Shown here: positions 53,240 through 62,129 of the stretch, piece by piece
Layout: every line of letters starts with the position of its first letter
Position numbering within the stretch: position 1 is the first letter of the stretch
Source: an uncultured Lachnospiraceae bacterium
GTDB taxonomy: Bacteria; Bacillota; Clostridia; Lachnospirales; Lachnospiraceae
Direction of reading: 5' to 3'
Assembly (NCBI GenBank): GCA_910589265.1
Contig: CAJUTQ010000094.1
Location: 1-64,000, forward strand
Length of the DNA stretch: 64,000 bases
Notes under the pieces: generated by a model
The model's input: only the letters and a program-made list of their open reading frames with translations
What the model was told of the DNA's origin: nothing
The model's database searches: none
Translations under genes and position numbers: made by a program

Positions 53240-53428
53240 ATGAAAAAAGGATTGGGAATGACAAATATGAATGGTATTACAGATAATGACAGAACCTGTG
53301 GATTAAATGATATGAATTGTCTATCCAACAGCCACGATAAAACATGTGGGTTGAATGATATGAATTGTATGGGAGATGATAAAGAAAAGACTTGTGGGCT
53401 AAATGATATGAATTGCACAGGAGAATAG
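53240..53428 (+). CDS. Novel 16-residue-repeat cysteine peptide
   Basis: A 62-residue protein made mostly of tandem 16-residue units. The motif TCGLNDMNC occurs at residues 19-27, 35-43 and 51-59, each with two Cys spaced C-x6-C (six Cys in all); residues 3-18 look like a fourth unit that lacks Cys (GLGMTNMNG). The start is 2 bp after the DUF1667 stop and AAGGAGG lies 7 bp before it, so it is very likely translated as the last gene of the glp operon. Spacers between motifs are acidic and variable (LSNSHDK, MGDDKEK). All DNA differences inside the three motifs are synonymous. I recognise no family. A metal-binding or redox peptide, or a modified peptide precursor, are guesses; no radical SAM or other maturation gene is nearby. 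Confidence 0.8.
   Translation: MKKGLGMTNMNGITDNDRTCGLNDMNCLSNSHDKTCGLNDMNCMGDDKEKTCGLNDMNCTGE
53294..53416 (+). repeat. Tandem coding repeat, 48-nt period
   Basis: Three 27-nt motif units begin at 53294, 53342 and 53390, exactly 48 nt apart. Units differ at third positions (and at the first base of a Leu codon) only: Thr ACC/ACA/ACT, Gly GGA/GGG/GGG, Leu TTA/TTG/CTA, final Cys TGT/TGT/TGC. The 21-nt spacers have diverged in protein sequence. Confidence 0.9.
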
Positions 53429-53515
53429 AGAATACAGATAATGAGAAAAATGGCAGGAAAAGTGTATAAGAGCCGCAAAGAAGTATATCATCAATGGAGA
53501 GTATGCTCCTTTGTG

Positions 53516-53537
53516 CTGCCCTAAAAGGGCAGTATTT
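53516..53537 (+). terminator. Terminator of the glycerol operon
   Basis: CTGCCCT and AGGGCAG form a 7-bp stem with an AAA loop, followed by TATTTATC, a weak T-rich tail. It lies 87 bp after the repeat-peptide stop and just past the end of the convergent glycosyltransferase gene. Confidence 0.6.
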
Positions 53538-55125
53538 ATCTTTGAAAGGAATATACATCATAAAATCTTGTTTTATATAAAAGTTCATAGGAATCCATCC
53601 CTGTATTCTCCTTTAAAAATGTAAGATAAGGCTCTGTCTTTTCTTCTTCCATATTATTTACATAAGCAATAAGATAGGAACTTTTTTGAATTCTCTCGTC
53701 TATAAGAGGGCTCATATTATCGTCTTGTACATAAAAAATTTCTTTATATTGAATAATCTCATTCAAATTGTTCCAAATCCAGTAATTATGAGAAAGTACA
53801 ATAACGTCCGATTCTCTGTGTTTCTTGGCAAAGGCAATCTGCTCTTTTTGTTCTGGATATAGAAAAAGAATATGTCCATGGGTATACCCTAAAAAATAAA
53901 TAGATGTAAAAAAAAGGAAAACAATAGCCATGCCTATTTTTAATCCTTTCCCTTTTGTGGAGAAAATACTATCAACGTTTTTAAAAATCCAGACAAAAAC
54001 AAAGGATAAAAAAAAGTATAGAAGTCCTAGTATAGGAACAAAATACCGGTTCGATTCTTCTCCTAACATCAAGGTAATCTTGGAAATAATAAGAAAATAG
54101 CCTAAAGTTCCAAGAAAAAGAATAGAAAAGCCTGGATGAATGGAAGAAAGAATAGATTTCCACTTTTTTTGCAGGAAAATGTTAAGAATGAGAAAAGAAA
54201 CAAGGAAAAAAAGGAAAATTCCAATGAGGGTTCCATAAAATGAATGTTCATTAATTAATTGAAAAAAGTAAAGGAGCCGTTCCAAAAAAACATCTTGATC
54301 CCAAAAGGCAGTTTGTACATCTTTTCCTCTATAATCAGTGAAAATATGAGAAAAGGAAGCAGGGTAAAGAAAAAAAGCAATGAAAATGGAACTAAGGACA
54401 GAAATTCCATATAATATCCATTCTTTCCATCTTTTTTCTCTTAAGAGAAAAAGGCTATACCCAAAACTAATAAAAAATAAAAATACGAGAAAATAATATT
54501 GGGTCAGGCAACCACAAAGGATAACAAAGGAAAGAAAGAAAAGTTGAAACCTAGAAAAAGGACTGTTTCGTCTTTTTAACATTTTAAGATGGACATAAGA
54601 TAGCAGGAGGAACCAGAAGGCAAGCATCATATACATTCGAATAAAAACAATGCCTGATAAAGTCCCAGGGCTAAATCCATAGAGAAAACATGTAAGAAAG
54701 ACAAGGATTTTGTCTTTTGTTAGTTCATAGGAAAGGAGACCTAAAAGAAAGAAGGTTAATATAAAAAATACAAGATTTATAACAAGGCCAAACCATTTGC
54801 TGTATATGTTTGGAAAAAGAGAACAAACAGTATGGAGAAGAAAATAGTAAAGAGGAGGATGAACATCTTTTTCCTGATTTTTATATACATTGGCATAGTG
54901 GAACCGTCCCTCATTAGTGACAATTAACTCTTGGAAAAGGAGGGCAGTGTCATTCCATTCCCTATCTTTAAGAGAAAGTCCATGAAGACCATTGGTAGAA
55001 TAATAAGAATAAAATTCGTCGTTATGCATACTTTCCTTTTGCGTACCAAAAAAGACAGCCAAGGACAATTGCAAGAATAAAAGACAGAAAAAAGCAATTT
55101 TCCAGTGTTTTTGTCCTATATCCAT
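53536..55125 (-). CDS. GT-C membrane glycosyltransferase (PMT/ArnT-like)
   Basis: A 529-residue membrane protein with about eleven helices. After the first helix comes HNDEFYSYYSTNG, the acidic loop typical of GT-C enzymes that use polyprenyl-phosphate sugars, then DVHPPLYYFLLH near residue 88, a motif of the GT39/GT83 group. The last ~100 residues are soluble and extracytoplasmic. It probably transfers a sugar from a lipid carrier to a cell-surface molecule. It has no neighbouring glycan genes; donor and acceptor are unknown. Confidence 0.82.
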   Translation of the reverse strand: MDIGQKHWKIAFFCLLFLQLSLAVFFGTQKESMHNDEFYSYYSTNGLHGLSLKDREWNDTALLFQELIVTNEGRFHYANVYKNQEKDVHPPLYYFLLHTVCSLFPNIYSKWFGLVINLVFFILTFFLLGLLSYELTKDKILVFLTCFLYGFSPGTLSGIVFIRMYMMLAFWFLLLSYVHLKMLKRRNSPFSRFQLFFLSFVILCGCLTQYYFLVFLFFISFGYSLFLLREKRWKEWILYGISVLSSIFIAFFLYPASFSHIFTDYRGKDVQTAFWDQDVFLERLLYFFQLINEHSFYGTLIGIFLFFLVSFLILNIFLQKKWKSILSSIHPGFSILFLGTLGYFLIISKITLMLGEESNRYFVPILGLLYFFLSFVFVWIFKNVDSIFSTKGKGLKIGMAIVFLFFTSIYFLGYTHGHILFLYPEQKEQIAFAKKHRESDVIVLSHNYWIWNNLNEIIQYKEIFYVQDDNMSPLIDERIQKSSYLIAYVNNMEEEKTEPYLTFLKENTGMDSYELLYKTRFYDVYSFQR

Positions 55126-55271
55126 TCTATAAATCCTCCCAATAATATCTTTTATACATAATTTACCAATTTTTATTGTATCTTATAATTGTTAATATTA
55201 TGTGTTTCTAATCTTAAAAAATCCTTAACAAAATCGTAAATTTACCTTGTTATAAAAAAGAGAAAAAGACA

Positions 55272-55300
55272 TAGTCAGAAATGAGAAAGTATGTTATACT
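55272..55300 (+). promoter_or_regulatory. Probable promoter of leuCD
   Basis: TAGTCA (55272-55277), 17 bp, TATACT (55295-55300) with the extended -10 element TG one base before. The start near 55307 leaves a leader of about 110 nt in which I see no T-box signature or terminator. Confidence 0.5.
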
Positions 55301-55414
55301 GTACGGATAAATATCTATTGCATTTTTTTATAATAAAAGACCCATTCTTCTTTACGTATAGGTGGAAGAAAATCAATATAGACATCATGGATAGAAAGAG
55401 GAGGAGGATGAACT

Positions 55415-56680
55415 GTGGGAATGACAATGACGCAAAAAATTTTAGCAAAAAGTGCAGGCTTAAAGGAAGTAGAAGCAGGTCAGCTTATTGAAGCAAATTT
55501 AGATTTGGTGCTGGGAAATGACATTACTGCCCCAGTTGCTATTCGAGAAATGGAGAAAATGAAAGTGAAGGGGGTTTTCCATAAAGATAAAATTGCCTTA
55601 GTGCCCGATCATTTTGTGCCTAATAAAGATATTAAATCTGCTGAAAATTGTAAATATGTCAGGGAATTTGCTTTAAAACATAATATTACCCATTATTTTG
55701 AAGTAGGGGAAATGGGTATTGAACATGCTCTTTTACCGGAGAAAGGGTTAATTTTGGCAGGAGATGTCATCATTGGGGCAGATTCTCACACATGTACATA
55801 TGGAGCTTTAGGAGCTTTTTCTACTGGGGTGGGAAGTACAGACATGGCTGCAGGAATGGCGACAGGAAAAGCTTGGTTTAAAGTTCCCTCGGCTATAAAA
55901 TTTTATTTAACAGGAAAGCCTGGAAAGTGGATTAGTGGAAAAGATATTATTTTACATATTATCGGTTCCATTGGAGTAGACGGTGCCCTTTACCAATCCA
56001 TGGAGTTTACAGGAGATGGAATCCAATATTTATCCATGGATGACCGCTTTACTATTGCCAATATGGCTATTGAAGCCGGGGGAAAAAATGGCATTTTTCC
56101 AGTGGATGACCAAGCGATTGCCTATATGACCCAACACTCCAAAAAGTCATATAAGACATATGAGGCAGACGAGGATGCCGTTTATGAGAAAGAATATACT
56201 ATAGATTTAACCAGTCTTAAGCCTACCATTGCCTTCCCTCATCTGCCAGAAAATACAAAAACCATTGACCAAATTCCAGAAGATATTCCTATTGATCAGG
56301 TTGTTATTGGCTCTTGCACAAATGGAAGATTGGAAGATTTAAGAGCAGCTGCCAAAGTAATGGAAGGTAAAAAGGTAAAAAAGGGACTGCGCTGTATTAT
56401 TTTCCCTGCCACCCAATCCATTTATTTGCAGGCAATGGAAGAAGGACTTCTAAAAACATTTATTGAGGCAGGTGCTGTTGTGAGCACACCTACCTGCGGT
56501 CCTTGCTTAGGAGGATATATGGGTGTTCTGGCAGCAGGAGAACGCTGCGTTTCCACGACGAACCGAAATTTTGTGGGCCGAATGGGACATGTGGATTCAG
56601 AAGTATATCTGGCTAGTCCAGCTGTTGCAGCAGCCAGTGCAGTGACAGGTAAAATTGCTGGCCCTGATGAAATAAAATAA
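55415..56680 (+). CDS. leuC: 3-isopropylmalate dehydratase large subunit
   Basis: A 421-residue aconitase-family subunit that isomerises 2- to 3-isopropylmalate in leucine synthesis. IGADSHTCTYGALGAFSTGVGSTD carries the first cluster Cys region; VIGSCTNGRLEDL and STPTCGPCLGGYMG supply the three [4Fe-4S] cysteines. The length is that of the shorter archaeal/clostridial type. The start is GTG 55415, 6 bp after a GAGGAGGAGG run; ATG 55421 in frame is the alternative. leuD follows after 26 bp. Confidence 0.95.
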   Translation: MGMTMTQKILAKSAGLKEVEAGQLIEANLDLVLGNDITAPVAIREMEKMKVKGVFHKDKIALVPDHFVPNKDIKSAENCKYVREFALKHNITHYFEVGEMGIEHALLPEKGLILAGDVIIGADSHTCTYGALGAFSTGVGSTDMAAGMATGKAWFKVPSAIKFYLTGKPGKWISGKDIILHIIGSIGVDGALYQSMEFTGDGIQYLSMDDRFTIANMAIEAGGKNGIFPVDDQAIAYMTQHSKKSYKTYEADEDAVYEKEYTIDLTSLKPTIAFPHLPENTKTIDQIPEDIPIDQVVIGSCTNGRLEDLRAAAKVMEGKKVKKGLRCIIFPATQSIYLQAMEEGLLKTFIEAGAVVSTPTCGPCLGGYMGVLAAGERCVSTTNRNFVGRMGHVDSEVYLASPAVAAASAVTGKIAGPDEIK

Positions 56681-56706
56681 GTCAACAGAAAGGGATAGAG
56701 GTAAAT

Positions 56707-57201
56707 ATGAAAGCAGAAGGAAGGGCATTTACATACGGAGACAATGTAGATACAGATGTCATTATACCGGCAAGATATTTAAACAGTACAGATCCAGGGG
56801 AGCTGGCCTCCCATTGCATGGAAGATATTGATAAAGAATTTGTACAAAAAGTAAAAAAAGGGGATATTATCGTAGCAAAGAAAAATTTTGGATGCGGATC
56901 TTCTAGAGAACATGCTCCAATAGCCATTAAGGCTGCAGGCATAAGCTGTGTTATTGCGGAAACCTTTGCCCGGATTTTTTATCGAAATTCTATTAATATA
57001 GGTCTTCCTATTATGGAATGTAAAGAGGCAGTAAAAGAAATAGAAGATTATGACGAGATAAAAGTGGACTTTGACAGTGGCATTATTTACAATAAAACAA
57101 AGGGAAAGCAATATGAAGGACAGGCTTTTCCTCCATTTATGCAAAAAATTATAAAGGCCGAAGGCTTAGTCAATTATATTAATCAAACATCCTTGACGTA
57201 A
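56707..57201 (+). CDS. leuD: 3-isopropylmalate dehydratase small subunit
   Basis: A 164-residue swivel-domain subunit that completes the LeuC active site. YGDNVDTDVIIPARYLNS near the start and NFGCGSSREHAPIAIKAAG (near residue 57) with IFYRNSINIGLP are the conserved substrate-binding parts. The size matches the short clostridial/archaeal class. It is co-transcribed with leuC; leuA and leuB are not in the window. Confidence 0.95.
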   Translation: MKAEGRAFTYGDNVDTDVIIPARYLNSTDPGELASHCMEDIDKEFVQKVKKGDIIVAKKNFGCGSSREHAPIAIKAAGISCVIAETFARIFYRNSINIGLPIMECKEAVKEIEDYDEIKVDFDSGIIYNKTKGKQYEGQAFPPFMQKIIKAEGLVNYINQTSLT

Positions 57202-57277
57202 TCCTTGATTTTGCCATTATAATGAAATTAGGTATGATAGAAAATAAAGGGGACATTTGTAAAGAAGGGGAGAGAAG

Positions 57278-57712
57278 ATGGAAAAAGTATGTATACAGCC
57301 TTACTATCGGAAAGCCTATTATTATGAAACAGATCAAATGGGAATTGTGCACCATTCCAATTTCATAAGATGGCTGGAAGAAGCAAGAATAGAATCCATG
57401 AACCAATGGGCTTGCCCATACAAAAAAATGGAGGAGGAAGGAATACTAATTCCAGTATTGGAAGTACAGTGTACTTATAAATCCATGGTTACATTTGAGG
57501 AACCTCTTGCCATATGGGTTCAGCCTCTCTCCTTCAATGGAATAAAAGTTTCCTTTTCCTATGAAGTAAAAAATAAAGAGACGAAGGCTATAAAAGCAAA
57601 GGCAAGGACGTCACATTGTTTTCTCAATAAAGATAAAAGGATTTTGAATTTAAAAAAGGAAAATCCAAAATTATATAAACAATTTTCTAAGTTCTTTTCT
57701 CAAGGAACTTAG
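57278..57712 (+). CDS. Acyl-CoA thioesterase, 4HBT/YbgC family
   Basis: A 144-residue hot-dog-fold protein. YYETDQMGIVHHSNFIRWLEEAR (motif around residues 15-38) has the Asp-x-x-Gly-x-x-x-His active-site pattern of 4-hydroxybenzoyl-CoA thioesterases, here with DQMGIVHHSN. It should hydrolyse short acyl-CoA thioesters. A GGGGAGAG site precedes the ATG. The MATE gene follows after 23 bp, so co-transcription is likely, though the link between them is not obvious. Confidence 0.9.
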   Translation: MEKVCIQPYYRKAYYYETDQMGIVHHSNFIRWLEEARIESMNQWACPYKKMEEEGILIPVLEVQCTYKSMVTFEEPLAIWVQPLSFNGIKVSFSYEVKNKETKAIKAKARTSHCFLNKDKRILNLKKENPKLYKQFSKFFSQGT

Positions 57713-57735
57713 AAAATGCAAGAAAGGGAATTTTT

Positions 57736-59103
57736 ATGGCGACAGGCATCCAGGATGAAAAATTGGGGACAGAGCCCATTGGCCGTCTTATTATTCACTT
57801 AGCTCTTCCCTCCGTAGCAGCTCAACTCATCAATGTTTTATATAATATGGTAGATCGAATGTACATTGGGCATATTCCCGGTGAAGGAGCCCTGGCTTTA
57901 ACAGGTCTTGGGGTTTCACTTCCTATTATTATGCTCATCTCAGCCTTTAGCGCTTTTGTGGGAATGGGTGGGGCTCCTTTAGCTTCCATAGAACTAGGCA
58001 AAGGAAATAGAGAAGGAGCAGAGAGAATTTTAGGAAATGGAGTCACCTTACTTTTTTGTTTTTCCCTTTGTCTGACTATTGGTTTTTCTTTATTTAAGAC
58101 GCCATTACTTTATATGTTTGGCGCCAGCGTAAATACAATCTCTTATGGGGAAGAATATTTAAAGGTATATCTTCTTGGAACTATTTTTGTTCAGGCGTCC
58201 CTTGGGTTAAACCCCTTTATTAGCAGTCAAGGATATGCAAAAATCGCCATGGGATCGGTTCTTATTGGCGCAGTGTTAAACATAATTCTGGACCCTGTCT
58301 TTATTTTTTTCTTTCATATGGGAGTAAAAGGGGCGGCCCTTGCAACGATCACAGCCCAAGCTGTCAGCGCCTTCTGGATCTTACGCTTTCTTGTTTCTAA
58401 AAAATCAGGCATCTGTATTCGAAAGAAATATTTAAAGCCAGATCCTAAGGTTCTTTCCCATATAAGTTCCCTTGGAATATCCCCTTTTATTATGCAGTCA
58501 ACAGAAAGCTTTATAAGCATAGTATTAAACAGCCAACTGCAAAAATATGGAGGAGATCTCCATGTGGGAGCCCTTACCATTTTACAAAGCGTCATGCAGC
58601 TCGTTGTTATTCCAGTGCAAGGAATATCTCAAGGAATTCAGCCTATAATTAGTTACAATTATGGAGCAGGGAATAGAGAAAGGATAGAGAAGACATTCCA
58701 GATTATGACAGGAGTCATTTGTACAGTTACTACATTAAGCTGCCTATTCGCTCTTTTGTTTCCAGCTATGTTTGCAAAGATTTTTACAAAGGATGAAGAG
58801 CTCATTATGCTTGTTTCTGATGTATTGCCTATTTTTTTAAGCGGCATATGGATTTTTGGGGCTCAAATGTCTTGTCAGACAACGTTTATGGGGCTTGGTC
58901 AGGCAAAAATTTCCCTTTTTATAGCTCTTCTTAGAAAGGTATTTCTATTGATTCCCCTTGCCTATATACTTCCCCTTTTCCTTCAAGTAAGGGGAATCTA
59001 TTTTGCCGAACCTTTGGCAGACATTACCGCTGCAATTTTCTGCATTCTTCTCTTTTTGGCCAACTTTAAAAAAATACTTGGAAAGGCGTCTATGGAAAAA
59101 TGA
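57736..59103 (+). CDS. MATE-family efflux transporter
   Basis: A 455-residue, 12-helix protein of two related six-helix halves. LGTEPIGRLIIHLALPSVAAQL at the start, NMVDRMYIGHIPGEGALALTGLG and SQGYAKIAMGSVLIGAVLNIILDP are typical of the DinF-side/NorM-like MATE clade in Clostridia (each motif lies within the first ~190 residues). It exports drugs or metabolites using a cation gradient; the substrate is not predictable. It overlaps the next gene by 4 bp. Confidence 0.93.
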   Translation: MATGIQDEKLGTEPIGRLIIHLALPSVAAQLINVLYNMVDRMYIGHIPGEGALALTGLGVSLPIIMLISAFSAFVGMGGAPLASIELGKGNREGAERILGNGVTLLFCFSLCLTIGFSLFKTPLLYMFGASVNTISYGEEYLKVYLLGTIFVQASLGLNPFISSQGYAKIAMGSVLIGAVLNIILDPVFIFFFHMGVKGAALATITAQAVSAFWILRFLVSKKSGICIRKKYLKPDPKVLSHISSLGISPFIMQSTESFISIVLNSQLQKYGGDLHVGALTILQSVMQLVVIPVQGISQGIQPIISYNYGAGNRERIEKTFQIMTGVICTVTTLSCLFALLFPAMFAKIFTKDEELIMLVSDVLPIFLSGIWIFGAQMSCQTTFMGLGQAKISLFIALLRKVFLLIPLAYILPLFLQVRGIYFAEPLADITAAIFCILLFLANFKKILGKASMEK

Positions 59104-59465
59104 AAAAAAAAGAAAAAAGTCTTTTTATTTTTCTCTTAGCTCTTGTTTGCTTTGGTTATGTCATAAGTGCTTTTTATACAAAGGAAGAGGCTGGAAGGAT
59201 TTTTATTTATGTGAGTGGAGAAGAGATAGGAAGTTATCCATTGAATGAGGATACAAACATTACTATAGAAGGAGAGGCAGGATTTTCAAACCATCTTGTT
59301 ATAAAAGGAGGGAAGGCATACATGGAAAGCGCTGGATGTCCAGATCAAATATGTGTGCAAGAAAAAGCAATCTTCAAAAACAAAGAAACGATTGTCTGCC
59401 TTCCAAATAAAATCGTCGTTGAGGCAGTAAGTGAAGAAGAAAAGGAATTGGATGGTGTAACATGA
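59100..59465 (+). CDS. NusG domain II-containing membrane-anchored protein
   Basis: A 121-residue protein with a single N-terminal membrane helix (~8-25) and an extracytoplasmic beta-domain. The SAGCPDQICVQEKAI segment (Cys near 78 and 84) is the hallmark of NusG_II (PF07009) proteins of Firmicutes. These are often encoded beside Gx-transporter/HepS-like and ApbE genes, as here (next gene), in clusters thought to relate to respiratory flavin or quinone systems. Translationally coupled to the MATE gene. The precise role is unknown. Confidence 0.88.
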   Translation: MKKKEKSLFIFLLALVCFGYVISAFYTKEEAGRIFIYVSGEEIGSYPLNEDTNITIEGEAGFSNHLVIKGGKAYMESAGCPDQICVQEKAIFKNKETIVCLPNKIVVEAVSEEEKELDGVT

Positions 59466-59522
59466 GAATAACCTTGAAACATATGTTCTTATATGATATA
59501 GTAAAAAAAGGACAATTTTTTT

Positions 59523-60005
59523 ATGGGTAATAAAGTGGCCTGTCTTGGTTTATTTGTAACCCTTGCACTCATTTTTACTTATGTAGAAACTCTCATTCCC
59601 TTTTCCTTTGGAGTTCCAGGAATGAAGCTGGGCCTCACAAACATTGCTTTGGTTCTTCTCTTGTACTGGTATGGACCTAAAGAAGCTCTTCTTGTATCCG
59701 TCTTACGTATTTTTTTGGCAGGCTTTCTTTTTGGGAGTTTTTTCGGAATTCTTTACAGCTTGTCAGGAGCTCTTCTTAGTCTTTTCGTGATGACAGGGGC
59801 AAGAAAAATTCAAGATTTTGGAATAATCGGAGTGAGCATTCTTGGAGGAGTCTTCCACAATATAGGGCAGTTATTAACAGCAATGGTTGTTGTGTCCAAT
59901 TATCGTATTGGTTTTTATCTCCCAGCTCTTCTTTTGAGTGGCACAGTAACTGGATGGTTAATCGGGACCCTGGCTAGACAAATATCTATAAGAATTTCTC
60001 ACTGA
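59523..60005 (+). CDS. Gx transporter family / heptaprenyl diphosphate synthase component I-like protein
   Basis: A 160-residue membrane protein with five helices. PFSFGVPGMKLGLTNIALVL (residues ~27-46) and FLAGFLFGSFFGILYSLSGA are characteristic of the Gx/HepS1-like family, an ECF S-component-like fold usually placed next to NusG domain II genes. It may take up a small precursor or act in isoprenoid quinone-related metabolism; this is inference from neighbours in many Firmicutes. Confidence 0.87.
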   Translation: MGNKVACLGLFVTLALIFTYVETLIPFSFGVPGMKLGLTNIALVLLLYWYGPKEALLVSVLRIFLAGFLFGSFFGILYSLSGALLSLFVMTGARKIQDFGIIGVSILGGVFHNIGQLLTAMVVVSNYRIGFYLPALLLSGTVTGWLIGTLARQISIRISH

Positions 60006-60033
60006 ATAGAAAAATGATCAAAGGAGAGGGGTA

Positions 60034-60627
60034 ATGATAGGATTTCTGAGAGGGGAAATTGCAGAGTTGACAGAACAGATGGCTGTGATAGATGTTCAAG
60101 GCGTTGGATATGAAGTTTGGATTTCTAAGAAGACAATGGCAGCTCTTCCAAAAGTGGGGAGTGAGGCAAAACTTTATACGTATTTTCATATTCGAGAGGA
60201 TGCCATGCGTCTTTATGGATTTTTGACAAAGGACGATCTAGATTTTTATAAACAATTAATTGGAGTAAATGGAATTGGACCAAAGGGAGCTTTAGGAATT
60301 TTAGAAGGAATGACAACAGATGATTTACGCCTTGCCATTTTGTCAGAGGATGTAAAAGCTATTTCAAAAGCGCCGGGAATTGGGGCGAAGACTGCTCAGC
60401 GTCTTATTTTTGACTTGAAAGATAAAATATCCATAAGGGACACTAAGGAGGAATTTCCTGGGTTCTTAAAAGAAGGAGAAGGAGCTTCCAATGAGGCGGC
60501 ACAAGCATTAATAACCCTAGGTTATTCCCAAAGCGAGGCGATAAAAGCAGTGCAAAAAGTAAAGGAAAAGGAAACAATGAGCGCTGATGCAATATTAAAG
60601 GCAGCTTTAAAACAGATGAATTTTTAA
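60034..60627 (+). CDS. ruvA: Holliday junction branch migration protein RuvA
   Basis: A 197-residue DNA-binding subunit: OB domain (~1-62, starting MIGFLRGEI, with HIREDAMRLYGF), a double helix-hairpin-helix core (LIGVNGIGPKGALGIL near 72 and APGIGAKTAQRLIFDLKDK near 108), and a C-terminal RuvB-contacting helix bundle. It holds the four-way junction open for RuvB. ruvB follows after 11 bp. Confidence 0.96.
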   Translation: MIGFLRGEIAELTEQMAVIDVQGVGYEVWISKKTMAALPKVGSEAKLYTYFHIREDAMRLYGFLTKDDLDFYKQLIGVNGIGPKGALGILEGMTTDDLRLAILSEDVKAISKAPGIGAKTAQRLIFDLKDKISIRDTKEEFPGFLKEGEGASNEAAQALITLGYSQSEAIKAVQKVKEKETMSADAILKAALKQMNF

Positions 60628-60638
60628 GAGGATAAGTC

Positions 60639-61631
60639 ATGCAAAGACGGGTGATTGAGACTAATGTGACAGAGGAAGATGGAAGAATTGAAGGAAGTCT
60701 TCGTCCTTTGCGCTTGACAGAGTATATTGGTCAGGAAAAGGCAAAAACAACCTTAAATATTTATATAGAAGCTGCAAAACAAAGACAAGACTCCTTAGAT
60801 CATGTACTGTTCTATGGACCTCCTGGACTTGGAAAGACGACTCTTGCTGGAATTATAGCTAATGAGATGGGCGTGAACATGAAAATCAGTTCTGGACCTG
60901 CTATAGAAAAGCCGGGAGAAATGGCTGCTATTTTAAATAATCTTCAGGAAGGAGATGTCCTTTTTGTCGATGAAATCCACAGGCTGAATCGACAGGTAGA
61001 GGAAGTACTTTATCCTGCTATGGAAGACTATGCCATTGACATTCTCATTGGAAAAGGAGCAGCAGCCAGATCCATACGTCTTGAACTGCCCAAATTTACC
61101 TTAGTAGGGGCAACCACAAGGGCAGGACTTTTGACCGCCCCTTTAAGAGATCGATTTGGTGTTATTCATAAACTGGAATTTTACACAATCGAAGAGTTAA
61201 AGGAAATTGTCATCCATTCGGCAAAAATTTTAGGAGTGGAAATAGAAGAAGAAGGAGCGAAAGAACTTGCAAGGAGAAGCAGGGGAACTCCAAGGCTGGC
61301 TAACCGTTTGTTAAAAAGAGTCAGGGATTTTGCTCAGGTTCAGTACGATGGAATTATCACAGAAAAAGTGGCTCAAAATGCCTTAGATATGTTAGATGTA
61401 GATAAATGCGGACTTGATCGAGTAGATCGGCATATCCTTGTTACAATTATTGAGAAGTTTTCAGGAGGTCCTGTAGGATTAGAAACTTTAGCTGCAGCTA
61501 TCGGAGAAGACTCAGGAACTATTGAAGACGTGTATGAACCTTATTTAATAAAAAATGGATTTATTAACCGGACGCCAAGGGGACGGGTTGTCACAGAACA
61601 TACATATCGTCATCTTGGCCGGTTACTTTAA
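60639..61631 (+). CDS. ruvB: Holliday junction ATP-dependent helicase RuvB
   Basis: A 330-residue AAA+ motor. LRPLRLTEYIGQEKAK opens it, YGPPGLGKTTLAGIIANEMG is Walker A (near residue 54), LFVDEIHRLNR Walker B, and GATTRAGLLTAPLRDRFG the sensor 1/arginine-finger region; the C-terminal winged helix ends with TPRGRVVTEHTYRHLG. It drives branch migration with RuvA. Confidence 0.97.
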   Translation: MQRRVIETNVTEEDGRIEGSLRPLRLTEYIGQEKAKTTLNIYIEAAKQRQDSLDHVLFYGPPGLGKTTLAGIIANEMGVNMKISSGPAIEKPGEMAAILNNLQEGDVLFVDEIHRLNRQVEEVLYPAMEDYAIDILIGKGAAARSIRLELPKFTLVGATTRAGLLTAPLRDRFGVIHKLEFYTIEELKEIVIHSAKILGVEIEEEGAKELARRSRGTPRLANRLLKRVRDFAQVQYDGIITEKVAQNALDMLDVDKCGLDRVDRHILVTIIEKFSGGPVGLETLAAAIGEDSGTIEDVYEPYLIKNGFINRTPRGRVVTEHTYRHLGRLL

Positions 61632-61649
61632 AAAAGGAGTGATAAAGAA

Positions 61650-62117
61650 ATGTTAAACGAAGGAACCAAAGCCCCAGATTTTGCATTGGAAGGAAAAGAC
61701 AAAAAAATAATAAAACTTTCCGACTTTCTTGGAAAGAAAGTAATTGTTTATTTTTACCCAAAGGATAATACTCCTGGCTGTACAAAACAAGCTTGCGCTT
61801 TTGCCTCTATCTTTGGGCAGTTTGAAGAAAAAGGCATTATTGTCATTGGAATTAGCAAAGATAGTCCAGCATCCCATGAGAAATTTGCAACGAAATATGA
61901 GCTCCCTTTTCTTCTTTTATCCGATCCTAACTTGGAAGCGATAAAAGCTTATGACGTATGGAAAGAAAAAAAGCTCTATGGTAAAATAGGAATGGGTATT
62001 GTCCGGTCTACTTACCTTATTGATGAGACAGGAATGATTGAGAAAGTATATGAAAAAGTAAAACCTGACAAAAACCCAGAAGAAATTCTTTCCTATTATG
62101 AAGAAAAAGGGGTATAA
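61650..62117 (+). CDS. bcp: Thioredoxin-dependent peroxiredoxin, BCP type
   Basis: A 155-residue peroxiredoxin. YFYPKDNTPGCTKQACAF contains the peroxidatic Cys (near residue 45) and the resolving Cys five positions later, the atypical two-Cys BCP arrangement. GISKDSPASHEKF and GMGIVRSTYLID are also conserved. It reduces organic peroxides and H2O2 with electrons from thioredoxin. It lies 18 bp after ruvB and probably shares its transcript. Confidence 0.95.
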   Translation: MLNEGTKAPDFALEGKDKKIIKLSDFLGKKVIVYFYPKDNTPGCTKQACAFASIFGQFEEKGIIVIGISKDSPASHEKFATKYELPFLLLSDPNLEAIKAYDVWKEKKLYGKIGMGIVRSTYLIDETGMIEKVYEKVKPDKNPEEILSYYEEKGV

Positions 62118-62129
62118 AGGGAATCATAG

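Noticed and set aside
53294..53416. Regularly spaced 27-nt repeats as a CRISPR-like array
   Set aside because: The repeats are in frame, differ only synonymously, have 21-nt spacers and lie inside a translated gene with a strong RBS. No cas genes are present.
53240..53428. Repeat peptide as a SCIFF/ranthipeptide-type RiPP precursor
   Set aside because: Six Cys in a short peptide invited this, but no radical SAM enzyme, transporter or protease lies near it, and it follows a metabolic operon. Kept only as a distant possibility.
55307..55414. T-box or leucine attenuator before leuC
   Set aside because: No T-box signature, leucine codon run or terminator could be seen in the ~110-nt leader.
55409..55491. 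ATG in another frame right after the leuC RBS
   Set aside because: It gives a short Asn/Lys/Arg-rich peptide that overlaps leuC and ends quickly; the leuC start fits the RBS better.
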